From the NCBI GenBank assembly GCA_949283205.1, contig CASDSD010000035.1, positions 1 through 54,899 on the forward strand: a stretch of DNA of 54,899 bases. The letters run 5' to 3'. Source of the stretch: an uncultured Alistipes sp. Lineage in GTDB: Bacteria > Bacteroidota > Bacteroidia > Bacteroidales > Rikenellaceae. Position 1 is the first letter of the stretch. Every line of letters begins with the position of its first letter. Shown piece after piece: positions 20,804 through 29,250 of this stretch. The notes under the pieces were generated by a model. The model did no database searches. It was given only the letters and a program-made list of their open reading frames with translations, and was not told the origin of the DNA. Position numbers and translations under genes: made by a program.

Positions 20804-20835
20804 CAAATATAATACCTTTCCTGCATGAAAACAAA
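20804..20835 (-). promoter_or_regulatory. Promoter of sodB
   Basis: Minus-strand TTTG (20832-20835), a 20-base spacer and TATATTTG (20804-20811) fit the consensus. The leader to the ATG at 20754 is roughly 45 bases. Confidence 0.85.
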
Positions 20836-20896
20836 TAAAACGCAACACCTCTTGTCGGGGAGCGGATCCGGGAAGACGTAGGGACGGCGTGCGGGT

Positions 20897-20927
20897 TTGG
20901 ATAATTGAAGATTTTTCGTATCTTTGC
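20897..20927 (+). promoter_or_regulatory. Promoter of the zeta-toxin-like gene pair
   Basis: TTTG (20897-20900), a 19-base spacer and TATCTTTG (20920-20927) match the consensus. The ATG at 20945 is only about ten bases from the expected transcript start. Confidence 0.85.
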
Positions 20928-20944
20928 GGTGAGGATGATTGCGT

Positions 20945-21514
20945 ATGCCTAAACTCTATGTCATATGCGGGTGCAACGGAGCGGGTAAGACCACAGCTTC
21001 GTATGCCGTTTTGCCGGAGATGCTGGAGTGCAAGGAGTTCGTCAATGCCGACGAGATAGCCAAGGGACTCTCTCCGTTCAATCCGGCACGCGTATCGATC
21101 GAGGCGGGGCGTCTGATGCGTCAGCGTATGGATGTTCTGTTGTCGGACGGTGCGGATTTTGCATTCGAAACGACGTTGGCGACGAGATATTACGTGCGCT
21201 TTATCCGTATGGCTCAGGAAAAAGGATATTTCGTATCGTTGCTCTATTTTTGGCTGCCGACGCCGGAACAGGCCGTTGAGCGTGTTGCGCGGCGTGTGGC
21301 CGAGGGAGGACACAATGTGCCGCCGGAGGTTGTCAGAAGACGATATTATCGGGGCCTGCGATATCTGACCACGCTCTATACGCCTATCTGCGACTATTGG
21401 GTGATCTACAACAACAGTTCGGCCGACGGCGTGAAAAAGGTGGCGTACGGCGCTCGCGACGAAATAAGAGAGGTGGTCGATTCGTTGGGTTATAGACAAA
21501 TATGTAAACTGTAA
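20945..21514 (+). CDS. Zeta-toxin-like P-loop kinase
   Basis: The 189-residue protein has a Walker A motif GCNGAGKT (9-16), a NADEIAKGLSPFNP segment that in zeta toxins contributes the catalytic Asp and substrate site, FETTLATRYY, and a lid-like Arg cluster (RVARRV...VRRRYYRGLRYL). Zeta/PezT enzymes phosphorylate UDP-N-acetylglucosamine; other members of this P-loop group act on different small molecules. It is followed after 13 bases by a 51-residue ORF, giving a toxin-first pair. The ATG at 20945 gives MPKLYVICG; an in-frame TTG six bases upstream is less likely. The pair has its own promoter and terminator. Confidence 0.82.
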   Translation: MPKLYVICGCNGAGKTTASYAVLPEMLECKEFVNADEIAKGLSPFNPARVSIEAGRLMRQRMDVLLSDGADFAFETTLATRYYVRFIRMAQEKGYFVSLLYFWLPTPEQAVERVARRVAEGGHNVPPEVVRRRYYRGLRYLTTLYTPICDYWVIYNNSSADGVKKVAYGARDEIREVVDSLGYRQICKL

Positions 21515-21527
21515 AATATTAGACCTT

Positions 21528-21683
21528 ATGAGTGAGATCGAGATTGAGCAGATGCAGGAGAAAATAGATGCCGGGATACTCCTCGCCCAGCAGCGCTTGA
21601 AAGAGAGAGTCAAAAAGGAGGATGGTGAACTTGTCATCATGCGTGACGGCAAAATTACACATGTGAAGGCCGAAGAGCTGTAA
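21528..21683 (+). CDS. 51-residue protein paired with the zeta-toxin-like kinase; candidate antitoxin
   Basis: A short ORF, ATG at 21528 to TAA at 21683. The protein begins MSEIEIEQMQEKIDAG, is mostly helical and highly charged in its first 33 residues, and ends with a short beta-like stretch VIMRDGKITHVKAEEL. It begins 13 bases after the kinase stop and is closed by a strong terminator, so it must be read from the kinase promoter. Small proteins with a helical first half and a final DGK-type strand often sit beside zeta-toxin-like genes, so an antitoxin role is likely but inferred. It is too short to resemble epsilon or PezA antitoxins. Confidence 0.65.
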   Translation: MSEIEIEQMQEKIDAGILLAQQRLKERVKKEDGELVIMRDGKITHVKAEEL

Positions 21684-21724
21684 TGCGGAGGCCTCGGGCT
21701 GCCGAGCCCAGACACGGAGAGTGC

Positions 21725-21761
21725 GCCCCGACTATCTACATAGTCGGGGCGTAGTTTTTTT
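21725..21761 (+). terminator. Terminator of the zeta-toxin-like pair
   Basis: GCCCCGACTA pairs with TAGTCGGGGC over a 6-base loop and is followed by GTAG and seven T residues. Confidence 0.93.
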
Positions 21762-21797
21762 GTTCCGTATGGTCCGGATTCGCGCTGGCGGCCGTTA

Positions 21798-21912
21798 TTT
21801 TATGTGTTCTTTTCTTCTCCATTACGGGCCGTTTCGGGATCGGTGCTGGGCCTTCGGAATCCGTTTTATGTGTTCTTTTTTTCTCCGTTGCAGGCCGTTT
21901 CGGGATCGGTGC
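21798..21912. repeat. Imperfect tandem repeat, 66-base period
   Basis: Two copies of a segment of about 49 bases (21798-21846 and 21864-21912), both starting TTTTATGTGTTCTTTT and both containing GGCCGTTTCGGGATCGGTGC. They lie in the gap between the zeta pair and the beta-lactamase gene; no function is evident. Confidence 0.75.
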
Positions 21913-21942
21913 AGTGTGTCCGCAAGGGCCGTCCGGATGCCG

Positions 21943-22851
21943 TCATTCGGCTGCCGAAGACGAGGCGAAGGTCTCGTATGCGATGCGCGACAGGGCGGCG
22001 ATGAGGGCGGCGTTACGTTTGTCGTCGAGGCCGGAGTCGGCGATGAATACGGCTATGCGGTATGTGCTGCCGTCGGGCAGGGTGACGATGCCGATGTCGT
22101 TGTCGGCGATCTTTATCCCCTGCGGCGTGCGGTCGGACGATCCGGTCTTGTGCGCCAGCATGGTATGCGGCGGCAGTCCTGCGCGCAACTTGTCTCCTCC
22201 GGTGCTGGTCCGCGTCATGTAGCGCATCATGGCGGCGGTGTGTTCCGCCGACAGGAGCTCTCCTCCGGCAAGGCTCCGGAGCAGGCGTACGGCCTGGCGC
22301 GGGGTACAGCGGTTCAGACGCTGGTTGTCGATGTCGAGGTGCATCTGCAGTTCCGTCGCCACGAGGGTTATGGAGTCGAAGCCGGCCGCCGTCATGCGTC
22401 GTGCGACCTCCTGAATGCCGCCGCTACGGTTGATGAGCATGTCGCAGGCGTTGTTGTCGCTCAGCGATACGGCGTATGAGAATACCGAGTCCAGCGCGAC
22501 CTGCCGCCACCCGTCGGGATGGCTGTCGCGCATGGGCGAATATGTGTCGGGGAGCATCTCGTCGCGGGTGATGTCCATACGGTGCGACAGGGCGGTGCCC
22601 TCCTCCTCCATCCGTTGCAGGGCGGCTATTGCCACGGGTACCTTGAATGTGCTGAGCATGGGGAACGTCTCGTCGGCGCGGAGGGATATGGTGCGACCGT
22701 CGTCCGCTTCGGCATAGAGCCCCACACGCGCGGGAACGCCCCCGAGCAGGGAGTCTATCCGCTGCCGGGCGTCCGTGATGTTATTCTGCCTGAAACAGGC
22801 CGTCGCAGCGATACAGACGATCGTTGCGACGGCGGTGACGTATTGTCTCAT
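21943..22851 (-). CDS. Class A beta-lactamase (subclass A2-like), lipoprotein-type signal
   Basis: The 302-residue protein holds all the active-site motifs in order: S67-TFK, SDN at 131-133, Glu167 in ATELQMH, and KTG at 235-237. The stretch LPDTYSPMRD before the SDN motif is typical of the Bacteroidetes CfxA/CblA/CepA/PER-like branch. The signal peptide ends in a possible lipobox (AATAC, Cys19). Its ATG is four bases from the stop of the PCMD-type gene, so it is the last gene of the surface-protein block and should be expressed with it, unless an internal promoter exists. Whether it gives clinically relevant resistance cannot be told from sequence alone. Confidence 0.93.
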   Translation of the reverse strand: MRQYVTAVATIVCIAATACFRQNNITDARQRIDSLLGGVPARVGLYAEADDGRTISLRADETFPMLSTFKVPVAIAALQRMEEEGTALSHRMDITRDEMLPDTYSPMRDSHPDGWRQVALDSVFSYAVSLSDNNACDMLINRSGGIQEVARRMTAAGFDSITLVATELQMHLDIDNQRLNRCTPRQAVRLLRSLAGGELLSAEHTAAMMRYMTRTSTGGDKLRAGLPPHTMLAHKTGSSDRTPQGIKIADNDIGIVTLPDGSTYRIAVFIADSGLDDKRNAALIAALSRIAYETFASSSAAE

Positions 22852-22855
22852 GACG

Positions 22856-24457
22856 TTAATATTCCAGTTGCATTCCGTCCACCCACAGCGTGCTCTGCGT
22901 GCTTCCGGTGAAGTAGTCGCCCAGCATGCTCGAGGCGCACGATACGATGATGTGCGTGGGCTTGCGCGATGTCGAGCGGTACTCGATGGGTATCTCGACC
23001 TTGATCCAGCCGTCGGTGGCCTTGTCGCTGACGTATGCGCCGTATCCTATGACGGCATCCGAATCGGGCTTGAAGAAGGTGCTGCGGTCGTTCGTGTTGA
23101 CCTGTACGGGGCAGTCGGGCGTACCGCCGTAGATGTGGTAGTCCCAGTCTCCCAGCGCGACGAATACCTGGCAGCGGTCCATGTCGCCCTCCTTGACGGG
23201 GTCGTTGTCGGGGGCGCCGTTGAAGCGGTCGATGGGGCCGTTCTGGTACTTGAGCCACAGCGAGAGCTTGCGCGGCCGCAGCGTGAAGGGACGGCCGAAG
23301 TTGACCACGCCGCCCGAGGTGCCGATGATGCGGTCGAACTCGCCTACGAAGATGTTTCCTGCGGCGAACTTTATTATGACATACTGCGACTGCATCTTGA
23401 CCGAATATGCACCCTCCATCTTGTCGGAAGCGTCGGGCATGGTGATCGCGTAGCTTGGCCCTACGGTTGTGGAGCCCTTGTTGCCGCTGTCCCACCATTT
23501 GGTCTGCAGCTCGGCCACGGCCGACGCGGGGTCGTAGAATGAGCTGTATCTCGACGACTCGGCGTTGCTGAAGGTCTCGAAACCCGTGTTGGGCATCTGC
23601 ATGGCGGCTTCGGTGGTGAACGTTGTCACCTCCGTGGTGTCGTCCCCGCTGTATGCGCAGCATTCGTATGCGGTGAGTGGCTGCAGTCCCTCGATACATG
23701 TAGAGAACGTGCCGCCGTCGACGGTGAGGGCGTCACCGCTGACATCTATCCACTCGGTGGCTCCCTGGGCGCGGTACCGGAATCCGTTGCTGCGGTCGGC
23801 AACACCCGACGCCTTGAGCCATACGACGGCCGTCCAGGCATCTACGGAGAGCATTTCGACCAGCGTCTCGGTCTGCTCGACGTACAGCGTCCACACCTCC
23901 TTGATGTCGTGATAGGCGACGGTGACCTCCACCGTCTCGTTGAAGTCGTGCAGCTGCGACGCCTCGGGCGTGTAGGTGGTGATCTCCCTGGGCCCGAGTT
24001 TCAGGGAGGTGACCGTGACATTGCCCAGGTCGGTCGAGGTGTTGACATAGGCTACGGCGCGCCTGTTTGCGGCGTCTATGTGGCTGCTGCCGACCTGGCC
24101 GTTTACTGTGAAGTAACGCTCGACGGGCTGCTCGGCCCGTATCGTCCATACATAGTCCTGGTATATGGAGAGCGTGACGGCAATCGGTTTCGAGAGGTCC
24201 TGCGCTCCCGTGATGTCCCACGAGGAGCGTGTGCGCTCGTCCGAGAAGGTTATACTCTTGATCTCGACATTGTGTATGTCGGTGGTCTCGTCGAGGGTGA
24301 CGGTGACGGTGCTTTTCTCGGAATCAATGTTCACGGCCGAGGCTCCCGTGATCTCGATGGCCGTGATGCGGGGAACGATTACCGGGAGGGGTATGTCGTT
24401 CTTGATGCAGCCGCCGCACAGGGCCGCAAACAACATGCATATGATAAATCTCTTCAT
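22856..24457 (-). CDS. PCMD-domain surface lipoprotein
   Basis: The 533-residue protein has a lipoprotein signal (lipobox LCGGC). Its N-terminal two thirds are beta-sandwich-like repeats, about 28-110, 110-200 and 200-290. The C-terminal part shares many landmarks with the protein encoded at 26094-27965: KWWDSG, VNFGRPFT, CPVQVNT, GDYFTGS and LWVDGMQLEY. These correspond to the putative carbohydrate metabolism domain (PCMD) common in Bacteroides surface proteins; the fold resembles a jelly-roll, and sugar binding is plausible but unproven. It is penultimate in the eight-gene block, 14 bases behind a beta-barrel gene and four before the beta-lactamase. Confidence 0.78.
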   Translation of the reverse strand: MKRFIICMLFAALCGGCIKNDIPLPVIVPRITAIEITGASAVNIDSEKSTVTVTLDETTDIHNVEIKSITFSDERTRSSWDITGAQDLSKPIAVTLSIYQDYVWTIRAEQPVERYFTVNGQVGSSHIDAANRRAVAYVNTSTDLGNVTVTSLKLGPREITTYTPEASQLHDFNETVEVTVAYHDIKEVWTLYVEQTETLVEMLSVDAWTAVVWLKASGVADRSNGFRYRAQGATEWIDVSGDALTVDGGTFSTCIEGLQPLTAYECCAYSGDDTTEVTTFTTEAAMQMPNTGFETFSNAESSRYSSFYDPASAVAELQTKWWDSGNKGSTTVGPSYAITMPDASDKMEGAYSVKMQSQYVIIKFAAGNIFVGEFDRIIGTSGGVVNFGRPFTLRPRKLSLWLKYQNGPIDRFNGAPDNDPVKEGDMDRCQVFVALGDWDYHIYGGTPDCPVQVNTNDRSTFFKPDSDAVIGYGAYVSDKATDGWIKVEIPIEYRSTSRKPTHIIVSCASSMLGDYFTGSTQSTLWVDGMQLEY

Positions 24458-24471
24458 GCCTGCCTGTGTGT

Positions 24472-25299
24472 TTAGAGGTGTATCGTCACACCGATGTTGA
24501 TATCCAGCACGTTGAGCTTGAACTTGGCCTGCGAGTAGTTGCGCGTGCCTATCACTTCGCCCGCCTTGATGTACTTGGTGTTGTTGTACGAGACGCCGCC
24601 GATGCCTATGGAGACGTGCGTGCTGACGTTGTTCATGGCGAAGACCACGATTCCCGGCTGCAGACTCAGCTTGATCTGGTTCGACCGCGTGTAGGTGTCG
24701 GCCGTTTCGGCGTTGTAGGTGAAAACGGTCTTGCTGTTGGTGTACGACAGCGATATGTCGTTGAAGAGTCCTATGCGGCCGCGGTCGTCGAGTCCGATAT
24801 ACGAACGGTGATATACGGCCGTCTGGAACGAACTCATGTTGGCCCTGATGTCGTCGACGCTGAAGTTGAGGTCATCGCTCAGGAAGTCGAGATCGCCCTC
24901 GCGTATGTTCCCGTTGGCGGACGAATACTGCAACTTGATACCGATGGAGCGGTTGTCGCGGTATGAGTATGCCACGAAGGGCGCCACCTTCGTTATCGAT
25001 CCGTTTGCGTCGAGGTTCTGCACGATGAGCAGATACTCGCTGTCGTTGCTCGAGAAGCTGACGTGCGAGATCAGCGCGCCGACCTGCCATTCGCCCTTGG
25101 GAATAATGAGGTGCTGCTGCAGTCCGCGGCGCCGCTTGCCGTCGAGGCTGTCGCTCTGCTGCTTTATCTCGGCACCGAGCTTTATGGTCTCTTTTGCCGG
25201 TTTTGCGGGTTTGACACGTTTGCCCGTCTGTCCCATGGCCGTGCACGAGAGTGCGAGTGCCGCTGCGACGATTGCTGCTTTGATTATGCTCTTAAACAT
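24472..25299 (-). CDS. Outer-membrane beta-barrel protein, paralogue of the next gene upstream
   Basis: The 275-residue protein has a signal peptide ending in SCTAMGQ, a Lys/Pro-rich linker (28-60), and then alternating amphipathic strands finishing in an aromatic/hydrophobic C-terminus (INIGVTIHL), as in small outer-membrane barrels. It is clearly paralogous to the protein of 25315-26052: both have KG.W.VG, SNDS/SNDN, RDN.S/GVG..., YR.YI.L.D, a TY segment, L.PG, GTR..SQ..FK.N.L.I. The extra Lys/Pro linker is the main difference. I do not recognise a named family. Gaps of 15 and 14 bases to its neighbours mark it as part of the block. Confidence 0.72.
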   Translation of the reverse strand: MFKSIIKAAIVAAALALSCTAMGQTGKRVKPAKPAKETIKLGAEIKQQSDSLDGKRRRGLQQHLIIPKGEWQVGALISHVSFSSNDSEYLLIVQNLDANGSITKVAPFVAYSYRDNRSIGIKLQYSSANGNIREGDLDFLSDDLNFSVDDIRANMSSFQTAVYHRSYIGLDDRGRIGLFNDISLSYTNSKTVFTYNAETADTYTRSNQIKLSLQPGIVVFAMNNVSTHVSIGIGGVSYNNTKYIKAGEVIGTRNYSQAKFKLNVLDINIGVTIHL

Positions 25300-25314
25300 T
25301 GTCGGGAACGTGTT

Positions 25315-26052
25315 TTATAGGTAATATGCCAGGCCGAACCCTATGGCGAGGATGTTGACCTTGAAATTGATCTGCGAGGCGCGCCGGGTACCCGTGTTCA
25401 CCTGGTTGTGGATCTGGTCGGTCTGCGCGTATTTCAGACCGAGCATGCCCACGTTGAGCTCCACGGCTATGTGGTCGTTTACGAAGGCTATCATACCGGG
25501 GCTCAGGCCTATCGAGGCGAGTTTCGTCTTCTCGTATGTGCCGACGATGCTGTTGCCGTGGCCGTCGATGAGTTTTGCCTGCCCGCCGCCGAGCGAGAAC
25601 TGCATCTCGTTGTAGAGGGCAAAACGTTTCGAGTCGCCCAGCGGGATGTAGTTGCGGTAGATGGCTATCATCGAATAGTCGTGGCTGAGCGAGTAGTAAT
25701 CCTTGACGTTGATGTTTATCTCGTCGATGCTGATGTTTGCCGAATCGACCTTGAGCAGGTTGCGCCCGTATGAGAAACGCATGCCCACGCCCATGTTGTC
25801 GCGCACCATGTAACAGAACACGGGGCTGAGCGAGAAACGGTATCCGTTCGAGTTTATGTCCTCGATGATGATGAATCGGTAGTTGTCGTTGCTGTGCGTA
25901 GAGTAGGCGACGGTACCGCCCACCATCCACGTACCCTTCTCGATGAATGTCGAGGGGTTGCGCTCGAAGCCTCGGTCGTAGCGTTGGGCTTCGGCCCGGG
26001 ATGCCGTGACGGCAAACAATATCGCGAATAATAATATCTTCGGTCGTAACAT
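25315..26052 (-). CDS. Outer-membrane beta-barrel protein, paralogue of the next gene downstream
   Basis: The 245-residue protein begins with a signal peptide (MLRPKILLFAILFAV, cleavage after RAEA) and continues with amphipathic strands to a C-terminal GFGLAYYL. It is the closest relative in the window of the 275-residue protein just downstream, but lacks its Lys/Pro linker. The open frame extends to 26250, overlapping the PCMD gene; the ATG at 26052, 41 bases after that gene's stop, gives the signal peptide and is the start. Function unknown; it could export or anchor the surface lipoproteins made by the same operon. Confidence 0.74.
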   Translation of the reverse strand: MLRPKILLFAILFAVTASRAEAQRYDRGFERNPSTFIEKGTWMVGGTVAYSTHSNDNYRFIIIEDINSNGYRFSLSPVFCYMVRDNMGVGMRFSYGRNLLKVDSANISIDEININVKDYYSLSHDYSMIAIYRNYIPLGDSKRFALYNEMQFSLGGGQAKLIDGHGNSIVGTYEKTKLASIGLSPGMIAFVNDHIAVELNVGMLGLKYAQTDQIHNQVNTGTRRASQINFKVNILAIGFGLAYYL

Positions 26053-26093
26053 CTGTCGTAATGCGCTGTTCGGGGGCCGCAGCCCCGAGTAGT

Positions 26094-27965
26094 CTATTCG
26101 TATATCAGCTCCATGCCGTCGAGCCACATCTGGCTCGACGAACTGCCGGCGAAGTAGTCTCCGTACATGCTTGCCGCTGCCGAGATGATGATGTATTGCG
26201 GTATGGTGGTCTCGTCCTTGTAGTCGAGCGTCAGCGTCACCTGCTGCCATTCGCCTTCGGAGCCGTCCCCCTGCAGTATGTGATCCTTGTAGGCTATGGT
26301 GCCTTCAATCGAATCTATCGGCCAGAATGTCCCGGTATCTGAGGTATTCACCTGCACCGGGCATGATACGGATCCGCCGTACTTGTTGTGGTCCCATGTC
26401 CCGAGCGCAAATTTTACCTGTCCCTTGTCGAAGTCCGAGGCGGTGAGCTTGCTGCCTTCGGGGCCTCCCTCATAGTCTACCTGGCCACCTTTGTATTTGA
26501 CCCAGAAGCGCAGAGCCGTGGGGCGTCCCGTAAATGGCCTTCCGAAGTTGACCTTTCCGTTCATGCCGTCGAGACCTGCAAATTCGCCGCTGAAAAGGTT
26601 GCCGGCAGCAAGTTTGTTGACGACAGCCATATCGACCTTTTTTGATTGCAGGCGGGCTGAGCGGGTTCCGTCCTTGTATGTATCGGTATCGCTGTAGCAT
26701 ATGGCGTATGTCGCTCCGAGCATGCCGGCAGACGCCGAACTACCCGAATCCCACCATTTGGTCCTGTTGGCTTCTGTCTCTGAGGCGGGATCGTAGAATG
26801 ATATCCATCTCTCGTCATCAGCATTGCTTACCGTTTCGAAGCTGCCGTTTGGTATTGCGGGGGCCGTCTCGGTGGTAAACGTGAGCGACGAGCCTACGGC
26901 CACAGGCTCCTTGGTCTGCGGATCGGGTGCCAGCAGACGGTATTCGTACTCCGTGGCGGGCGTCAACATCGTCAGGACGGCGCTGTACATGCCTTCCGAG
27001 TCGCGTGTGGCTGCCGTGCGGCTCCATTCGCCCTGTGATGCTGAGGGCCGGTACTCGAAGAAGATGTTCTCGGTTCCGTACTCGGTCTCGTCCACGTCGG
27101 CATGCACTGTTGCGTGGCCGGCCCATATCTCATATATGCTCGATGCCGCCAGTCCTGTCGAGACCGGCTCGAATACGATCTGGTCGTTGTGGTCCTCGGT
27201 CGTTTTGTCGACGGTGAGGGCGAATGCCAGCTGGCCGTTGTGTTCCGTATACTTGAGGTTCATCGTATACTTCTTGCCCTGCTCCACGGCCTGTATCTCG
27301 CCGCTCTTGACGAACGCTTCCGACTCGTCGGCGAGTGTGCCCCTGAATGTCCAGTAGAGCGACGGCTCGAATCCCGTGGCGATGAAATATCCCTCGGCGC
27401 CTGCATTGGCGGCCGTGTATACGAGCTGCTGGGCCGTATCCTCCTTGTTGAGACCTATGGTGAACGAGTAGTCGGAGAATGTGGCGGCGATGCTCTGGTC
27501 GAATTCCACGACGGAGATGGCGTTGCTCACCGATGCGGTAACCTGCACGGGGGTTGTGACGCCGGCCGTTACGGTAAACTCCTGCGATCCCATGTAGCTC
27601 TTCTGGTCGAACGAAGCGACCTTGGCGTCACTCCTCGCGGCCTCTCCGGCGTATATGTCTATGCGGTATGTATTCGCAGGCAGATATATCGGGCCCGTCA
27701 TATCCGAGTAGATGAATTTGCGGATCAGTCCCGTGAAATCGCCGTTGTATATCCTTATGGAGGCCGTGTTGAGCAGCTCGTCCTGACTCATGGCGCGCGT
27801 GGCGACATGCGATGGCGTTGCGGCGGCTTGTTGTTCTGTCTCGTCGGGCACGACGATGTGTAGCGAGAAGGCTCCCGTGGCGGCATTGTTGTCGTCGTAT
27901 TTGCTGCATGCGGCCGAAGCTATGGCGGCGGTCAGCCCTATGATCAGTTTCAGTGTGGCTTTCAT
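26094..27965 (-). CDS. DUF4493-PCMD surface lipoprotein
   Basis: The 623-residue protein has a lipobox (SAAC). Residues about 30-250 follow the DUF4493-type pattern shared with the two genes upstream: a TRAMS segment, an IRIYNGDFTG strand, LPANTYRIDIYAGE, FTVTAGVTTPVQV and an NAISVVEF segment. A fibronectin-like domain lies near 265-370 (TPATEYEYRLLAP). The C-terminal 240 residues match the PCMD landmarks also found in 22856-24457: KWWDSG, VNFGRPFTGRP, CPVQVNT, GDYFAGS and MWLDGMELIY. It joins the two domain types otherwise encoded separately in this block. Confidence 0.8.
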   Translation of the reverse strand: MKATLKLIIGLTAAIASAACSKYDDNNAATGAFSLHIVVPDETEQQAAATPSHVATRAMSQDELLNTASIRIYNGDFTGLIRKFIYSDMTGPIYLPANTYRIDIYAGEAARSDAKVASFDQKSYMGSQEFTVTAGVTTPVQVTASVSNAISVVEFDQSIAATFSDYSFTIGLNKEDTAQQLVYTAANAGAEGYFIATGFEPSLYWTFRGTLADESEAFVKSGEIQAVEQGKKYTMNLKYTEHNGQLAFALTVDKTTEDHNDQIVFEPVSTGLAASSIYEIWAGHATVHADVDETEYGTENIFFEYRPSASQGEWSRTAATRDSEGMYSAVLTMLTPATEYEYRLLAPDPQTKEPVAVGSSLTFTTETAPAIPNGSFETVSNADDERWISFYDPASETEANRTKWWDSGSSASAGMLGATYAICYSDTDTYKDGTRSARLQSKKVDMAVVNKLAAGNLFSGEFAGLDGMNGKVNFGRPFTGRPTALRFWVKYKGGQVDYEGGPEGSKLTASDFDKGQVKFALGTWDHNKYGGSVSCPVQVNTSDTGTFWPIDSIEGTIAYKDHILQGDGSEGEWQQVTLTLDYKDETTIPQYIIISAAASMYGDYFAGSSSSQMWLDGMELIYE

Positions 27966-27977
27966 CTGCTTTCTCTT

Positions 27978-29225
27978 TTATTCTACAACAAATACTACGG
28001 GAATCTCGTTTCGGCAGCCGGTGTTGTCGATAACGATCATTTTGAAAGTGTGAGTGCCGGGGTAGATCAAAAGAGGCCCTTTGGCTGCGCTCAGGTCGAA
28101 GTCTATCTCGGTCTTGTTTTTTACGTTATCGCCGTATGGGAAAGGTAGGATTGTGGTGAATACGGTTATCGCACCCTTCGACGGATTCACCAGGTCGAGC
28201 GTGGTTTCGCCGTCGTTGATTGCTGCCACGGCGCCGGGGAATAAGTCGTTCGTGGATTCGATCTCCACGGTGAATCTCAGCACGCCGTTCGGGACGATGG
28301 CCTTCATCGTCAGAACGAACGGCGTGTCCTCGCCCTTCGGTACCGTGATGGGTTGTTCGATGTTGAAATCGCAGGTGCTTTGGAGCTTTATGCCGCCGTC
28401 GCCCGAGGGGGCGTTGGGGTCGTCTTCCAGGATTGTCTCGTCGCCGGCGATATTGTTGTCGAGAGTCTCGTCCTCGACATAGTCCGAGATGGTGATGTCG
28501 AAGGTTGCGTTACCCTCTTCGTTGACCTTCTGCACGAAGGTTATCTGACGCCACTGCTTGGGGGCGATGTCGGTGAAGGTCTTGGTCATGCGCTGGCTCT
28601 TGCCCTCGATCTGGCCGCGGAAGGTGACCGTGAGAGAGGTGCCGCTCACGGCGAAGTATCCGTTTCGTTTCTCGTACTGCACGCCCTTGTCGGCCGAATA
28701 TGTCATGGCATACTCGAGGGGCGATCCTGCCGTCAGCTCGACGGTCGTGGTGCAGTCGCCCGTGACCATTGCGAGGAAGTCCTCGTTGTAGTCGACCGAC
28801 ACCTTGCATTGGAGCAGGGTGCAGGTGAGCGTGTTGATGGAGGTCGTCTTGCCCGCTTCGATGGTGAAGTCGTATTTGGTGCCGTATACCGGAGCCTCGA
28901 ATTCTGCATCGGGGATCTCTTTCTCGGATTGTACGGTGAGGGTATATTCGCCTGCCGGCAGCTGCATGTCTCCCTGCAGCTCGCCGTATGTGGTCGACAG
29001 GTGGCGTACGCCGTCCGCGTCGTCGACGTATATTGCATACATGTCGGCCGCGGCGCGTGTCGATGCGGCCTTTACCGACTGCGTCTCATCCGACACCTCT
29101 ATGGAGAAGCCGTCAAAGGAGAGCGTTCCCGTCTGGGCCTCGTTGCCGCCGTATTTGAACTGCTCCTTCTTGCAAGAGCCGCATGCGACCAGTACGATCG
29201 CCGTCATGAGTAATATCTTTTTCAT
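27978..29225 (-). CDS. DUF4493-like surface lipoprotein
   Basis: The 415-residue protein carries a lipoprotein signal peptide (lipobox ACGSC). Its first half shows the DUF4493-type layout: TGTLSFDGFSIEVSDET, a TRAAADMYAIYV strand, LPAGEYTLTVQSE, DFTIEAGKTTSINT, then KVSVDYNEDFLAM. The second half, beginning after an acidic linker (DETILEDDPNAP), is a further beta-sandwich with no family that I recognise. The gene lies 12 bases upstream of the DUF4493-PCMD gene and 25 bases downstream of another DUF4493-like gene. Probably displayed on the cell surface; role unknown. Confidence 0.76.
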   Translation of the reverse strand: MKKILLMTAIVLVACGSCKKEQFKYGGNEAQTGTLSFDGFSIEVSDETQSVKAASTRAAADMYAIYVDDADGVRHLSTTYGELQGDMQLPAGEYTLTVQSEKEIPDAEFEAPVYGTKYDFTIEAGKTTSINTLTCTLLQCKVSVDYNEDFLAMVTGDCTTTVELTAGSPLEYAMTYSADKGVQYEKRNGYFAVSGTSLTVTFRGQIEGKSQRMTKTFTDIAPKQWRQITFVQKVNEEGNATFDITISDYVEDETLDNNIAGDETILEDDPNAPSGDGGIKLQSTCDFNIEQPITVPKGEDTPFVLTMKAIVPNGVLRFTVEIESTNDLFPGAVAAINDGETTLDLVNPSKGAITVFTTILPFPYGDNVKNKTEIDFDLSAAKGPLLIYPGTHTFKMIVIDNTGCRNEIPVVFVVE

Positions 29226-29250
29226 AATCGACTTGTTTTTTCGGCCTTAA

